64,000 nucleotides of DNA from Pirellula sp. GTDB lineage: Bacteria; Planctomycetota; Planctomycetia; Pirellulales; Pirellulaceae. The DNA lies in assembly GCA_021299695.1 (NCBI GenBank), contig JAJTEK010000027.1, positions 1 through 64,000 of the forward strand, read 5' to 3'. Made by a program: the position numbers and the translations under genes. Numbering within the stretch: position 1 is the stretch's first letter; every line of letters begins with the position of its first letter. Of this stretch, positions 36,131 to 45,052 are shown piece after piece. Under the pieces are notes generated by a model. It worked only from the letters and a program-made list of their open reading frames with translations, made no database searches and had not been told where the DNA came from.

Positions 36131-37168
36131 CTAATCGTCGAGGGACACGCTGATTTCGCCTCCGTTGGCCGAGAAGGCGTTTCGGTAGGCGAGTTCTTGA
36201 ACGTTGTTCGAGATAAAGCGGACCGAACCGTCGGCGTAACCGAGTTGCACCCCGCTGCCGTGCATGGAGCGAGCCGAATAAAAACCCCGTCCATGGAATC
36301 CGATATCGGGGATAGGATTGTTGGGGGTAAGGTATCCGTTGATGGTCGTCGCATGAGGGACCCCTCGGATCCAGCTTTCGCCACGATTCCCTCGGTACGA
36401 GTTGACGATCCCGGGAAACAGGGCCGTGAGGTTCGGGTTGGAGATCAGGCTGCCGTTAAAGAGGAAGCCTTGGCCGGCGCTATTTAGGGTCGTTCCTGCC
36501 CAGTTGCCGATGCGTCGTACGGGTTGTTGCACGGGCATGGTGTTGCTGAGCTGTTTATCCCCAAGGATGGTTTCGGCCAAGATGACGGTATTGCTTGTTC
36601 CATCGACACATTTAGCGAGTTTAGCGAACGCCCCCGTCCAGAACATTCCGTCGGTTTCGAATCGATCATCGTAGGTCAAGTTACGACCGCTGCCGATGCT
36701 GACCATGTAGTTCAGGCCGGCGGAGAAACTGGCGGTATTGTCCGAGAGGGTTGTGGGAAATAGGGGCGACTCGCCATCGCTTGGACATAAGAAGGTTGGG
36801 ATAGGTTGGGAGACCAAGGGTGCCATGGCCGCATCGAACCGGGCGGCAAATGCAGGACCTAGGAGCAGAGGTCTTGCAAAGTCGATCCTCTGAGAGAGGT
36901 TCGCTTGTTCGATATGGGGGAGAATTCGGGCTTGGGCCGAGTAGGTGCTGCTGCCGAGCAGGCCTGGGTAGCGTTTGAAGGCCGACTCGTAGTTCTGGAT
37001 TGCGAGACTGATTTGCTTGACGTTGTTCGAGCAAGACATTCTGCGAGCGGCTTCACGGGCGGCTTGCACGGCCGGCAAGAGCAATCCTACGAGGATACCG
37101 ATGATGGCGATCACGACGAGCAGCTCCACGAGGGTAAATCCGCGACGTGCGCGAGGGTTGCGAGACAT
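36131..37168 (-). CDS. DUF1559 pseudopilin-like protein, first gene of the AztD-like operon
   Basis: 345 residues from ATG 37168 with AGGAG upstream. The pilin-type N-terminus [20 protein letters not shown] starts at about residue 8, followed by [14 protein letters not shown], the mid-domain FLCPSDG and the late [17 protein letters not shown] block. It probably shares its promoter with the AztD-like gene 31 bp downstream, and the palindrome at 37244-37264 lies 75 bp before its start. A DUF1559 protein in a metal operon is unusual; it may be an envelope component made under metal limitation. Confidence 0.92.
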   Translation of the reverse strand: MSRNPRARRGFTLVELLVVIAIIGILVGLLLPAVQAAREAARRMSCSNNVKQISLAIQNYESAFKRYPGLLGSSTYSAQARILPHIEQANLSQRIDFARPLLLGPAFAARFDAAMAPLVSQPIPTFLCPSDGESPLFPTTLSDNTASFSAGLNYMVSIGSGRNLTYDDRFETDGMFWTGAFAKLAKCVDGTSNTVILAETILGDKQLSNTMPVQQPVRRIGNWAGTTLNSAGQGFLFNGSLISNPNLTALFPGIVNSYRGNRGESWIRGVPHATTINGYLTPNNPIPDIGFHGRGFYSARSMHGSGVQLGYADGSVRFISNNVQELAYRNAFSANGGEISVSLDD

Positions 37169-37243
37169 TTGCGACTCCTGAATAAGGAACAACTTGAGAA
37201 AGAAACTCAAACCTGTGCTAGAACGCACTCGCAAATACTATCT

Positions 37244-37264
37244 ACTTGCAATCGAATTGCAAGT
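37244..37264 (-). promoter_or_regulatory. Perfect 21-bp palindrome, probable operator of the DUF1559/AztD-like operon
   Basis: Arms ACTTGCAAT and ATTGCAAGT around a 3-bp centre. On the minus strand the arm supplies a TTGCAA that can serve as -35, with TAGTAT 16 bp further as -10, so a bound protein would block the promoter. The same TGCAAT-N3-ATTGCA core recurs at 38696-38739 and, weaker, at 39666-39706. A Fur/Zur-type regulator is the likely reader; none is encoded in the window. Confidence 0.6.
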
Positions 37265-37367
37265 GATAAAACAGGCTTTTTTCGTGAGCGATTGATTCGC
37301 GCTCGATTCGATGGTCTCGCAAGATTCCTGGGGTCGGGATTTTTTGGATCCATCAGGAGTCAACCCA

Positions 37368-38606
37368 TCAGGAATCAAGCGGGAGCTCATCGGCATTGGG
37401 GTCCGAGGGAGGATCGATCGGGAGGTTGGACTCCCAAGTTTCCCAGACGGCCGGTCCGAGTTCCATTTCCTGGTCGCTCAGTAGGCATTCCTCGAGGCGA
37501 GAGAGGAGCACGACATGGTCCATATCGGTGCCGATAAAGACGAGTTCTTGCCGACGGTCTCCCCATGGTTCCTGCATGCTTTCGCAGATCGAAGCGATAT
37601 CGTCTGGGTCTTCAGGCCATTGATCTTGGTCGACCGATGCAAACCAGTCTCCATCGTGTTCGATTTGGACCGAGACTCCGGCTTGGGACCATCGGAAGGC
37701 TTGATCGTTCCTCGATGCGATCCAGCAGTAGCCTTTGGATCGCAGGACACCTTGGAGGATTCCGTCTTGAAAGTTCAGGGCTTTCATCAAGCGATCGGGG
37801 TGAAACGGACGGCGTTCTTCGAAGGCAAAGGAGGTGATTCCGTATTCATCGGTCTCGGAGACTTCCTCTCCGCGTGCGACGGCGAGCCAATCGGGGTGCC
37901 CTGCTGCCCATTGTTCATCGTAGGTTTTCGAGCCGACGATCTGATCGACCGCGACGCGACCGAGTTGGGTGCGAAGGACTTTTGCGAAGGGATTGAGTTC
38001 TTTGATAAAGGTCTCGATCGCGTCGAGTTCGGAGGGTTCGACCAGGTCGCATTTGTTCAGGAGGATCACGGTAGCGAATTCGATTTGATCGATCAGCAGA
38101 TCGACAATATTGCGTTGGTCTTGGTCATTGATCCCGATGTTTCTTTCTTTCAGATCGTCGAACGACTGGTAATCGTTCCAGAAGTTTAAGGCATCGACGA
38201 CGGTGACCATCGTGTCGATGGTCGCTACCTCCGAGAGTGAGCTTCCTTGTTCGTCGGCGAAGGTGAATGTTTCGGCCACGGGTAAGGGCTCGGAGATACC
38301 TGTCGATTCGATCAACAGGTAATCGAAGCGGTTTTCTTCGGCAAGGCGGCGGACTTCGATCAGGAGATCTTCGCGAAGGGTACAGCAGATGCAACCGTTG
38401 GAGAATTCGACGAGTTGCTCTTCGGTTCTGCTGAGTGTGCCTTGGCCTTGGACGATCGCCGCATCGATGTTGATATGGCTCATGTCATTGACGATGACGG
38501 CGACTTTGAGACCTTCTCGATTGGCCAGAACGTGGTTCAGAACGGTGGTTTTTCCAGCGCCGAGAAATCCAGAGAGCACGGTCGTTGGAAGTTTGTTGCG
38601 AGGCAT
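37368..38606 (-). CDS. COG0523-family GTPase (CobW/ZigA/YjiA-like metallochaperone)
   Basis: 412 residues from ATG 38606; the frame runs back to 38699 but without a ribosome site. The P-loop GFLGAGKT is at residues 13-20 and the metal-binding motif CxCC at 72-75 (NGCICC), followed by [21 protein letters not shown] and a C-terminal CobW domain ([21 protein letters not shown], acidic tail). COG0523 proteins are GTP-dependent metal transferases, many under Zur control and active in zinc shortage. Divergent from the choice-of-anchor-M-like gene, they share the operator region 38696-38739. Zinc as the metal is inferred from neighbours. Confidence 0.9.
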   Translation of the reverse strand: MPRNKLPTTVLSGFLGAGKTTVLNHVLANREGLKVAVIVNDMSHINIDAAIVQGQGTLSRTEEQLVEFSNGCICCTLREDLLIEVRRLAEENRFDYLLIESTGISEPLPVAETFTFADEQGSSLSEVATIDTMVTVVDALNFWNDYQSFDDLKERNIGINDQDQRNIVDLLIDQIEFATVILLNKCDLVEPSELDAIETFIKELNPFAKVLRTQLGRVAVDQIVGSKTYDEQWAAGHPDWLAVARGEEVSETDEYGITSFAFEERRPFHPDRLMKALNFQDGILQGVLRSKGYCWIASRNDQAFRWSQAGVSVQIEHDGDWFASVDQDQWPEDPDDIASICESMQEPWGDRRQELVFIGTDMDHVVLLSRLEECLLSDQEMELGPAVWETWESNLPIDPPSDPNADELPLDS

Positions 38607-38695
38607 TCGCGTCCCTTTTTTGTTGGAATCTGCAAGTAAAACAGGTCTTTTCTGAAAAAAGGGAAATTCCCACGAAATTCCCCTCTTCCGATGCC

Positions 38696-38739
38696 GCAAT
38701 CTTATTGCATCGAATCCTTATATGCAATACGATTGTATA
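38696..38739. promoter_or_regulatory. Two inverted repeats between the divergent metal genes; probable operators
   Basis: Site 1, 38696-38708: GCAAT, CTT, ATTGC. Site 2, 38721-38739: TATGCAAT, ACG, ATTGTATA (one mismatch between arms). TTGCAT at 38705 and TACGAT at 38728 are 17 bp apart and could be the -35 and -10 boxes of the plus-strand gene at 38778, so both sites would cover the promoter. The sites share their core with 37244-37264. Confidence 0.6.
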
Positions 38740-38777
38740 AATGATGAGTTTCCTCATTCTACAAAAAGGAGTTTGCA

Positions 38778-39530
38778 ATGAGAATGCATCTTGCCGCATG
38801 GATGGCGGCTATCGTTTTTGGTTTAGGGATGGTTTCGAGTCTCGAGGCTGGGATTTGGGCAAATGGGCACGGTGATATCGATGCCCATTTCCACGACGGG
38901 GCATTGGAGTTAGGCCTGCACTTCCATGACGGTGGTGTCGGTGCCTTCGGGGGCGGGACGCTCCCTGCGGGTCATCATGAGGCCGACGAACATCAGATTT
39001 TCGTGCCCGGAGCGCCGATCACTCTACCTGGAACAGGTTGGGATTTCGCCGGAGCCTCGGGCGATTCGCTTTGGTTTCTTCCGCCGAACAACGACCCAAA
39101 TAAACCCTATTTGGGATGGGGCGCCGAGGAATTACCCACTGTCGATTGGTTCAACCCCACCTTCACGTTGCTCTCGGTCAATGGGCCTACTGACGGGGTT
39201 TTTTCGGTCTGGGCGACAGACTCGTTTGGTGCACGGACCGTCAAGCTATCCTCGGTCGATGGTTTTTCGAAATCATTCTCGCTTCCTGCAGGATCGCACG
39301 AACACTTCACTGTGGGGTTCAACCGAGCAGGAACGTTTGATGTGAGCCTTCGAGTCTCGGCGATGAGAAGATCGGACAATCAAACTTTTTCAGGCGATGG
39401 AACCTTCACGTTCTACGTCGATTCGGTACCTAATGGGGGTGAGGTTCCTGAACCGGGTTCGATGGCGATCTTCTCGGTCTTGGCCATCGGTTCGGGCTAT
39501 CGCATGCTTCGACGTCGCAAGATAAGTTGA
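38778..39530 (+). CDS. Histidine-rich secreted PEP-CTERM protein with choice-of-anchor-M-like domain
   Basis: 250 residues with AAGGAG before the ATG. A signal peptide covers 1-24. GHGDIDAHFHDGALELGLHF opens a domain that continues with FAGASGDSLWFLPP, LGWGAEELP, TLLSVNGPTDGVFSVWATD and LPAGSHEHFTVGFNRAGTF. This is the order seen in choice-of-anchor M/actinobacterial surface-anchored domains that travel with metal ABC transporters. The C-terminus is PEP-CTERM (VPEPGS, hydrophobic helix, RRRK). His clusters at about 30-75 could bind metal. It is divergent from the COG0523 gene, has TGCAAT-type operators upstream and a strong terminator after it. I infer a zinc-related surface or periplasmic protein. 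Confidence 0.75.
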   Translation: MRMHLAAWMAAIVFGLGMVSSLEAGIWANGHGDIDAHFHDGALELGLHFHDGGVGAFGGGTLPAGHHEADEHQIFVPGAPITLPGTGWDFAGASGDSLWFLPPNNDPNKPYLGWGAEELPTVDWFNPTFTLLSVNGPTDGVFSVWATDSFGARTVKLSSVDGFSKSFSLPAGSHEHFTVGFNRAGTFDVSLRVSAMRRSDNQTFSGDGTFTFYVDSVPNGGEVPEPGSMAIFSVLAIGSGYRMLRRRKIS

Positions 39531-39554
39531 TTGGCCCTGAGCATCGGACGATTT

Positions 39555-39601
39555 AAAAAAGCAGCAGGCCAGCGGACAATCCGCTGGACTGCTGCTTTTT
39601 T
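39555..39601. terminator. Strong bidirectional factor-independent terminator
   Basis: A run of six A, then GCAGCAG and CCAGCGGA pairing with TCCGCTGG and CTGCTGC over a 3-base loop with one opposed mismatch, then seven T. It works on both strands in principle and separates the PEP-CTERM gene from the following DUF1559 gene. Confidence 0.92.
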
Positions 39602-39665
39602 CGCAACAACATTCGGGTGATCCCCGACCCATGGGGCAATCGTCAGGGTTTCCCGGTTTCGCTTA

Positions 39666-39706
39666 TGCAAAAATATTGCAAATCTTATTTTTTGCAATTG
39701 ATTACA
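39666..39706 (+). promoter_or_regulatory. Cluster of TGCAA-type inverted repeats before a DUF1559 gene
   Basis: TGCAA, 5 bp, TTGCA at 39666-39680 (perfect), and TGCAAT followed by ATTACA at 39694-39706 (one mismatch, 2-bp spacing). They resemble the operator cores at 37244 and 38696-38739 and lie 80-120 bp before the start at 39785 in AT-rich DNA. They are weaker matches than the others. Confidence 0.45.
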
Positions 39707-39784
39707 GGCTACTTTTGTAAATACTACGGTTGTGCGTCGATCGAGACTGGTTACGGATTTGCGATTCGCCCGGAGAGAAACTTC

Positions 39785-40942
39785 ATGCCAAGGCCCTTTA
39801 CCCCGGTTTTCCAAAGGAGCTCCCTCGTTTCACAATCCAGAACAAGGCTTGGTTTTACCTTGGTCGAACTTCTGGTCGTCATCGCCATTATCGGGGTTTT
39901 GGTGGGTCTTTTGCTCCCGGCGGTCCAAGCGGCCCGCGAGGCGGCCAGGCGGATGCAGTGCTCGAACAATCTCAAGCAACTTTCACTTGCGATCCACAGC
40001 TACGAATCGGCCTTCAAGACCTTTCCGCTCACAATCACCGGCAGCGGAGTGCCAGGCAACCCGCGCGGAAGCGGACTCTACAGTTGGCTGGCGATGATCC
40101 TACCTCAGGTCGAGCAACTTCCACTCTACCAATCGATCGACTTTGCCGTGCCGATGACCAGCACCGTAGGGACCACGGCTCCAAATTACTTGAGCCTGAA
40201 TATCCAGGCCAACCATCGCAACGCCCAAGCCGCCTCGCAAGTCATCTCCACCTTCATCTGCCCCTCGGATGCTTGGGTCCAGACTCAAGTCGCCGGAACA
40301 GCATCGCCGGCACCGGGAAGCTATGCAGCCAACATCGGATGGGTTCGACAGACAACAGGGATCGCCGGTGAGAGCGGTCCTCTCGGACAGACCAACGGAG
40401 CTATGCCAATCGATAATCCAGCCGATACGAATCGGTTCTGGTACCAGCCCAAAATGAGGTTCCGCGATATCGTCGATGGATCTTCGAACACCGCCCTCTT
40501 GGCCGAACGTGTGATCAATAGCTTGGTGCCCGTCCAAGGACTCTTTGGCGCATCGATGCCACCTGGCCCGCCAAAGGTCATGTCCTTTTGCGGCGGTGGA
40601 GGAACAACCAGAACCCTTCCACAATGGGTCAACTATTGCCAAGGCGTTACATCGCCCGACCCGCTTTACTCGGCGCCGCACGGCAAAGCTTGGATCTCCG
40701 GCTTGACCCTCGCAGGCAATACCTACATGCATGTGATGATGCCAAATCAACGCAATTGCCACGTAACCGGAGGGGAGGCCAGCGGCAACAACATGGTCAC
40801 AGCCTCTAGCCAGCACGGTAGTGGTGTGCATGTGGCTGTGGCCGACGGTCATATCCGCTTCGTGAACCTTTCGATCCAGGATCGAGTCTGGTGGGGATTT
40901 GGCTCGCGCAACGGTGGCGAAACCTTCGTCAACTTCGAGTGA
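39785..40942 (+). CDS. DUF1559 pseudopilin-like protein
   Basis: 385 residues from ATG 39785 (GGAGAG upstream); the frame extends to 39617 through the regulatory region. About 24 residues precede the pilin-type motif [62 protein letters not shown] and [14 protein letters not shown] complete the DUF1559 pattern. TGCAA-type repeats upstream suggest it belongs to the same putative metal regulon as the AztD-like and COG0523 genes. It is convergent with nth, 10 bp apart. Confidence 0.92.
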   Translation: MPRPFTPVFQRSSLVSQSRTRLGFTLVELLVVIAIIGVLVGLLLPAVQAAREAARRMQCSNNLKQLSLAIHSYESAFKTFPLTITGSGVPGNPRGSGLYSWLAMILPQVEQLPLYQSIDFAVPMTSTVGTTAPNYLSLNIQANHRNAQAASQVISTFICPSDAWVQTQVAGTASPAPGSYAANIGWVRQTTGIAGESGPLGQTNGAMPIDNPADTNRFWYQPKMRFRDIVDGSSNTALLAERVINSLVPVQGLFGASMPPGPPKVMSFCGGGGTTRTLPQWVNYCQGVTSPDPLYSAPHGKAWISGLTLAGNTYMHVMMPNQRNCHVTGGEASGNNMVTASSQHGSGVHVAVADGHIRFVNLSIQDRVWWGFGSRNGGETFVNFE

Positions 40943-40952
40943 ATCCCAGCCC

Positions 40953-41591
40953 TTAGGTTTTTCGCTTGCGCGACGGATAAACCTCTCGGCAAATCCCGCA
41001 CACGGTTCCATCGCATCCTCGGGCCGAGCAATGCTCGCGTCCATAAAAGATGATCTGCAGATGGAGCCTGTTCCAAGCCTCGATCGGGAAGAGCTTTTTC
41101 AAATCATTTTCGGTCTGAACCACATTCTTTCCATTGGTCAGTCCCCAACGCTGCGCCAATCGGTGGATGTGCGTATCGACAGGAAACGCAGGTACGCCGA
41201 AGGCTTGTGCCATAACGACCGATGCCGTTTTATGACCGACCCCTGGCAGCCGCTCCAGAGCTTCGAAGTCTTGAGGGACCTGACCGGCGTACTCTTGAAC
41301 CAGGATCTTCGAGAGCCCTGAAATCGCTTTGGCCTTTTGAGGACTCAGGCCACAGGGGCGTATGATCGCCTGGATCCGATCGACCGGGACTCGGCTCATC
41401 GCTTCAGGAGTATCGGCCAGCTTCCACAAATCCGGGGTGACTCGATTGACCATTTTATCGGTGCACTGAGCGCTCAGAACGACCGCGACGAGGAGCGTAT
41501 AAGGATCGGCATGGTCGAGTGGGATGTCGGTCGTTGGGTAGAGCTCATCGAGTCTTCGGTGGACGATCTGAGCGCGCTGCTTACGGTTCAT
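40953..41591 (-). CDS. nth: Endonuclease III (DNA glycosylase/AP lyase)
   Basis: 212 residues. The helix-hairpin-helix is LPGVGHKTA with catalytic Lys121, followed by the catalytic Asp139 in FPVDTHIHR. The protein removes oxidised pyrimidines in base-excision repair. The C-terminal iron-sulphur cluster has four cysteines (188, 193, 198, 201) in the spacing C-x4-C-x4-C-x2-C, not the enterobacterial C-x6-C-x2-C-x5-C. The start codon overlaps the end of the large cytochrome gene by 11 bp, so the two are probably co-transcribed. Confidence 0.95.
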   Translation of the reverse strand: MNRKQRAQIVHRRLDELYPTTDIPLDHADPYTLLVAVVLSAQCTDKMVNRVTPDLWKLADTPEAMSRVPVDRIQAIIRPCGLSPQKAKAISGLSKILVQEYAGQVPQDFEALERLPGVGHKTASVVMAQAFGVPAFPVDTHIHRLAQRWGLTNGKNVVQTENDLKKLFPIEAWNRLHLQIIFYGREHCSARGCDGTVCGICREVYPSRKRKT

Positions 41592-44500
41592 TGATTCTTT
41601 TTTGGCGTGCTAGCTCTTGCGGGCTGGACATGAGGTACTTGAGCAAACTGGCTTTTTGATCCTCGGTGAGCCCCTCGAAGAGTCCCTCGGGCATGAGCGA
41701 CATTTGGGAGGCGGCGCGTTGGTCGATTTCACTGGCGAAGACCACGATTCTTTCCTGTGCGGTTTGAACCGTCAATTCGCGAGGGGTTTCCGAGACGACC
41801 ACACCGGTAATGACACGTCCATCCTGCATCCGTAGGGCCGTGACACGGTAGTTTTCAGCCACCAAGGCGCTCGGAGCGAGAATGTTTTCGAGCCAGTACC
41901 GGAGGTTCGTGCGCTGTGCTCCGGTGAGTTCCGGTCCAATCTGGCCCCCTTCTCCATAGAGTTTGTGGCAGGTGCCGCACTTGTTGATCCAGACTAGGCG
42001 TCCGAAGTTGATCCCCCCTTTCTGGATCGCTTCTGGAGTCAGGAGAGCTTCCTCCTTTTCGATCAATTCCTGGTGATTCCCTGAAAGCCCCAGCGACTTG
42101 TTGATTTTTCTTGCGCGCTCAAGCAGTTCCCAAGTGCCTGCGGATTGGAATTGCCTCCACGTCGTCGCATCGATGTGCTCTTGGGGGATGGTGTTCTTTT
42201 CGATCGCATTGAGCAGGACTTCCATCGAATCGACTCGGCTTGCAAGGGCCGAGATGATCCCGGCGCGTGCCGGTTGGCTGGCTTGGGTGTAGCGTTCGAC
42301 CAAGGCCTCTGCGCGGGGTTTGCTCAGCGTCCGCCGCATGGCGAATGCAGCAGCGTTTCCTAGATCCGGATCCTCCATGAGTCGCTCGAGCTGGTCGATG
42401 GCTTCTGCGGTATCGATGCTTCCTATCACCTCGACGGCAACCTTGCGCTCCAGGAGTGGAACATCCTTCATCGCAATGACTTGCAGAAGCGGTGCAAGGT
42501 CGTCCGTTCGATCGACGATCGAGTTGACCAGGACGGCCAATCGCACAACAGCAGGGTCTGGATGCTTGCTCGCCAGGGACTTAAGCTGATCCCAGTAGGC
42601 CGGTTTGTCGACCTGCAGGCGGCCTTGGTAAGCCCCCCAAAGAGCCCGAATACAAGCCGCATGCAGCTTGGGATTATCCCTTTGGACTGCGTCTGCAAAA
42701 AAGAATGCAAGGGCATCGCTAGCCAGTGAGCTATCAGGATGCTTTTCGGTGACCATCGAGGCAAGTCGCCTGAGGACCAACTCCTGAACTTTGTGCAAAG
42801 GGCTCGACTGGATCGATTTGACCATCTCCATAGGATTCTCGACGACTTGGTCTTTGATCCCATACCAAAGGACCAGTGAGAACGTGAGATCATCGGCAAG
42901 ATCCTCGCTCATGAGCAATTTCTTCAAGATGGGTTCAAACACATCGGGGAGTTTGGGCAAATGCGAAGCCAGGGTCAGTCGCAAATGGGGATGGGCATAG
43001 GGTCGCGAGTTGGCCAATAAGCAATCGAGAATTTCGAGTTGGATTTCCCGATCCCCAGGGTTGCTCGTAGGTATGGGGCCCGATTTCGACATAGGATCCA
43101 GGAGCAATCGAATGGCCCAACTACGGACCGATTCATGCTGTTTGGTTTTGAGGAGTTGGAGAAGTATTTCGTTGTCGAGCAATTTGCAGGCCTTCAAGGC
43201 CCAGAGGGCTCGAAGCTGTTTGGTCACCTCGAATCGAGCCTCCTGGGAACGGAAGTCCTTGGGTGCATTGATGGCCATATGGACGAGGGGCCCGGGGTCC
43301 TTGACGGGGCTTGCAAGTCCATTCAGGGTATAGTGTTTGAAAAACTGCTGGGTGAACCAGACGTTCGGATGCGAGACGATCGAGACGACGTCTTGGCCCG
43401 TAACGGTCGGTTGCTTTGCGCGGTCGGCTCGGTACAGTCCACTGAGTGTTTTGAGTAAATCGATGTAGGGCACCTGATCTGGATTGTTGTAAGACACTTT
43501 ATAGATTCGGCCGCTGGTACGGTGGACTCCGTCGTCGTCATGGCATTCTCCGATATCGGACCAATCGATCACCATGGCACTTCCGTCGGGGGATTGGCTA
43601 AGGTCCAAACCTCGAAACCAAGGGTCTTGCCAAAAGACCATATCCGGCCCATGGGTTGCCAGAAACCCTGCCCCAGAGGGCTTGATGAAATCGCGATTGA
43701 TCCGACGGCCATGGAGGTTCAGAGCATAGACGTTGCCGTGGTACTCCTTGGGCCACTGGTCAGCTTGGTAGATCATCAAACCGCTGTGGGCATGACCACC
43801 GCCGGCCGCATCGGTTCGACTGCTCGGGGGACCTTTGCGAGTCTCTCGCCAGTCTTCGGCACTTTGGTCCCAATGGACGTGGTCGGCGATTTGCGGGAGG
43901 AGTTCATAGACATAGGGGTCCGAGTCCTCCCCGTACATACGCTGCAGATGAGCGTTGGGGATCGCATGCCAAAGATGACCGATGACGGTGTTGATAAAGA
44001 ATAGGTTTCCGTGATCGTCCCAATCCATTCCCCATGGATTGGTCGTCCCCTCGCAGACCATCTCGACGCGTTGGCTGGCAGGCTCGTAGCGCCAGATACC
44101 ACAGGTCAGTTTGGTTTTCACCGGCGGTATTGCTACTACAGGTCGTATTGTTCCTACGATTCGTGTTGCTGTTGGTGCCAAAGCGCCGGGTGCCAACGTG
44201 CCGGGTGCTAAGGCCCCGGGTGCTAAGGCCCCGGGTGGCAAGGCCCCGGGTGGCAATGGGGGACCTAGGGCGTAGACTTCGCTAGAGCCGAGGATGCCGT
44301 GTCGCCCATAGAGCCATCCGTCGGGTCCGAATCGCAAGCCGTTGGCGAAATTATGCCGGATATCGGCGTTGAAACCCGAGAGGACAACTTGTGGCTCGGA
44401 GTCGGCGACATCGTCTAGGTTTGTGTCTTTTAGGTAAAGCAAATGGGGAGGGGCAAGCGCCCAAACTCCGCGGGTTGAGGAGCCTCCGATTTCGATGCTG

Positions 44501-44901
44501 GTGAGTCCTTTGAGGCCTTCGGCGAAGACCTTGCGCTTTTCAAACACGCCATCGCTGTCGGCATCCTCGAGGATCACGATGCGGTCGGAAAGGGAGGCAT
44601 CGACTTTTTTGGCCGATTCGGCATAGGTATAGTTTTCAGCGATCCAGAGTCGGCCCGAGGGATCCCATGCCATTGCGATCGGTTGTTGGACATTCGGCTC
44701 CGAGGCAGCCGCAGTGATCGAAAAACCTTCTGGCAATCGGACCGTTTCGACAACCTCCTTGGGAGTCATCTTGGGGATGGTCTCCTTTTGGCTGTCGTAA
44801 ATCTCCTGTGCCTCGAGGCTCGGCGCGATTCGAAGGATCAACCCGAGTGCGGACACGAGAATCAGGCAGATCCAAAACGGGGATGTTCGCGTTCGATGCA
44901 T
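41581..44901 (-). CDS. PVC-type membrane-bound dehydrogenase-like protein with HEAT repeats and C-terminal cytochrome c domain
   Basis: 1106 residues. A signal peptide covers about 1-31. The N-terminal beta-propeller contains LPEGFSITAAASEP, PIAMAWDPSGRLWIAENYTY, FGPDGWLYGRHG and DWSDIGECHDDDGVHRTSGRIYKV. HEAT-like helices follow (about 520-900). The cytochrome domain has CGTCH (Cys975), IGPELTG and the late SLMPEGLFEGL Met ligand region. Between two propeller strands a five-residue repeat (LAPGA and variants) is inserted. Expected to be a periplasmic haem dehydrogenase; substrate unknown. Same family as 8187-11726 but a distinct subgroup (the other lacks GECHDDDG). Overlaps nth by 11 bp. Confidence 0.88.
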   Translation of the reverse strand: MHRTRTSPFWICLILVSALGLILRIAPSLEAQEIYDSQKETIPKMTPKEVVETVRLPEGFSITAAASEPNVQQPIAMAWDPSGRLWIAENYTYAESAKKVDASLSDRIVILEDADSDGVFEKRKVFAEGLKGLTSIEIGGSSTRGVWALAPPHLLYLKDTNLDDVADSEPQVVLSGFNADIRHNFANGLRFGPDGWLYGRHGILGSSEVYALGPPLPPGALPPGALAPGALAPGTLAPGALAPTATRIVGTIRPVVAIPPVKTKLTCGIWRYEPASQRVEMVCEGTTNPWGMDWDDHGNLFFINTVIGHLWHAIPNAHLQRMYGEDSDPYVYELLPQIADHVHWDQSAEDWRETRKGPPSSRTDAAGGGHAHSGLMIYQADQWPKEYHGNVYALNLHGRRINRDFIKPSGAGFLATHGPDMVFWQDPWFRGLDLSQSPDGSAMVIDWSDIGECHDDDGVHRTSGRIYKVSYNNPDQVPYIDLLKTLSGLYRADRAKQPTVTGQDVVSIVSHPNVWFTQQFFKHYTLNGLASPVKDPGPLVHMAINAPKDFRSQEARFEVTKQLRALWALKACKLLDNEILLQLLKTKQHESVRSWAIRLLLDPMSKSGPIPTSNPGDREIQLEILDCLLANSRPYAHPHLRLTLASHLPKLPDVFEPILKKLLMSEDLADDLTFSLVLWYGIKDQVVENPMEMVKSIQSSPLHKVQELVLRRLASMVTEKHPDSSLASDALAFFFADAVQRDNPKLHAACIRALWGAYQGRLQVDKPAYWDQLKSLASKHPDPAVVRLAVLVNSIVDRTDDLAPLLQVIAMKDVPLLERKVAVEVIGSIDTAEAIDQLERLMEDPDLGNAAAFAMRRTLSKPRAEALVERYTQASQPARAGIISALASRVDSMEVLLNAIEKNTIPQEHIDATTWRQFQSAGTWELLERARKINKSLGLSGNHQELIEKEEALLTPEAIQKGGINFGRLVWINKCGTCHKLYGEGGQIGPELTGAQRTNLRYWLENILAPSALVAENYRVTALRMQDGRVITGVVVSETPRELTVQTAQERIVVFASEIDQRAASQMSLMPEGLFEGLTEDQKASLLKYLMSSPQELARQKRINEP
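44176..44262 (-). repeat. 15-bp in-frame tandem repeat inside the cytochrome gene
   Basis: Five to six copies of a 15-bp unit (plus strand CCGGGTGCTAAGGCC and variants) encode Leu-Ala/Pro-Pro-Gly-Ala/Thr repeats in a propeller loop. The unit length is a multiple of three, so copy-number change keeps the frame. Confidence 0.85.
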
Positions 44902-44950
44902 CGAAAAAACCTTGTATAGAAAAGAACACTTCCTGATGGTCCAGCAAGAA

Positions 44951-44992
44951 TGCCGATCGGTTAGTGCCGATCGGTTAGTGCCGATTGGTTAA
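44951..44992 (+). repeat. 14-bp tandem repeat, three units
   Basis: Three copies of TGCCGATCGGTTAG (the last with two changes), ending 90 bp before the start of the minus-strand cytochrome gene, that is in its upstream region. Role unknown; it may affect expression through spacing. Confidence 0.85.
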
Positions 44993-45052
44993 TGCCGGGG
45001 GGCGATGGGCTTGGGTTGGGTATTATGCCAAGTTTTCTCGGGGGTGGCTGTG

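Noticed and set aside
40100-41044. Minus-strand open frame of 314 codons
   Set aside because: Opposite the DUF1559 gene at 39785 and into nth; no signature and no start context.
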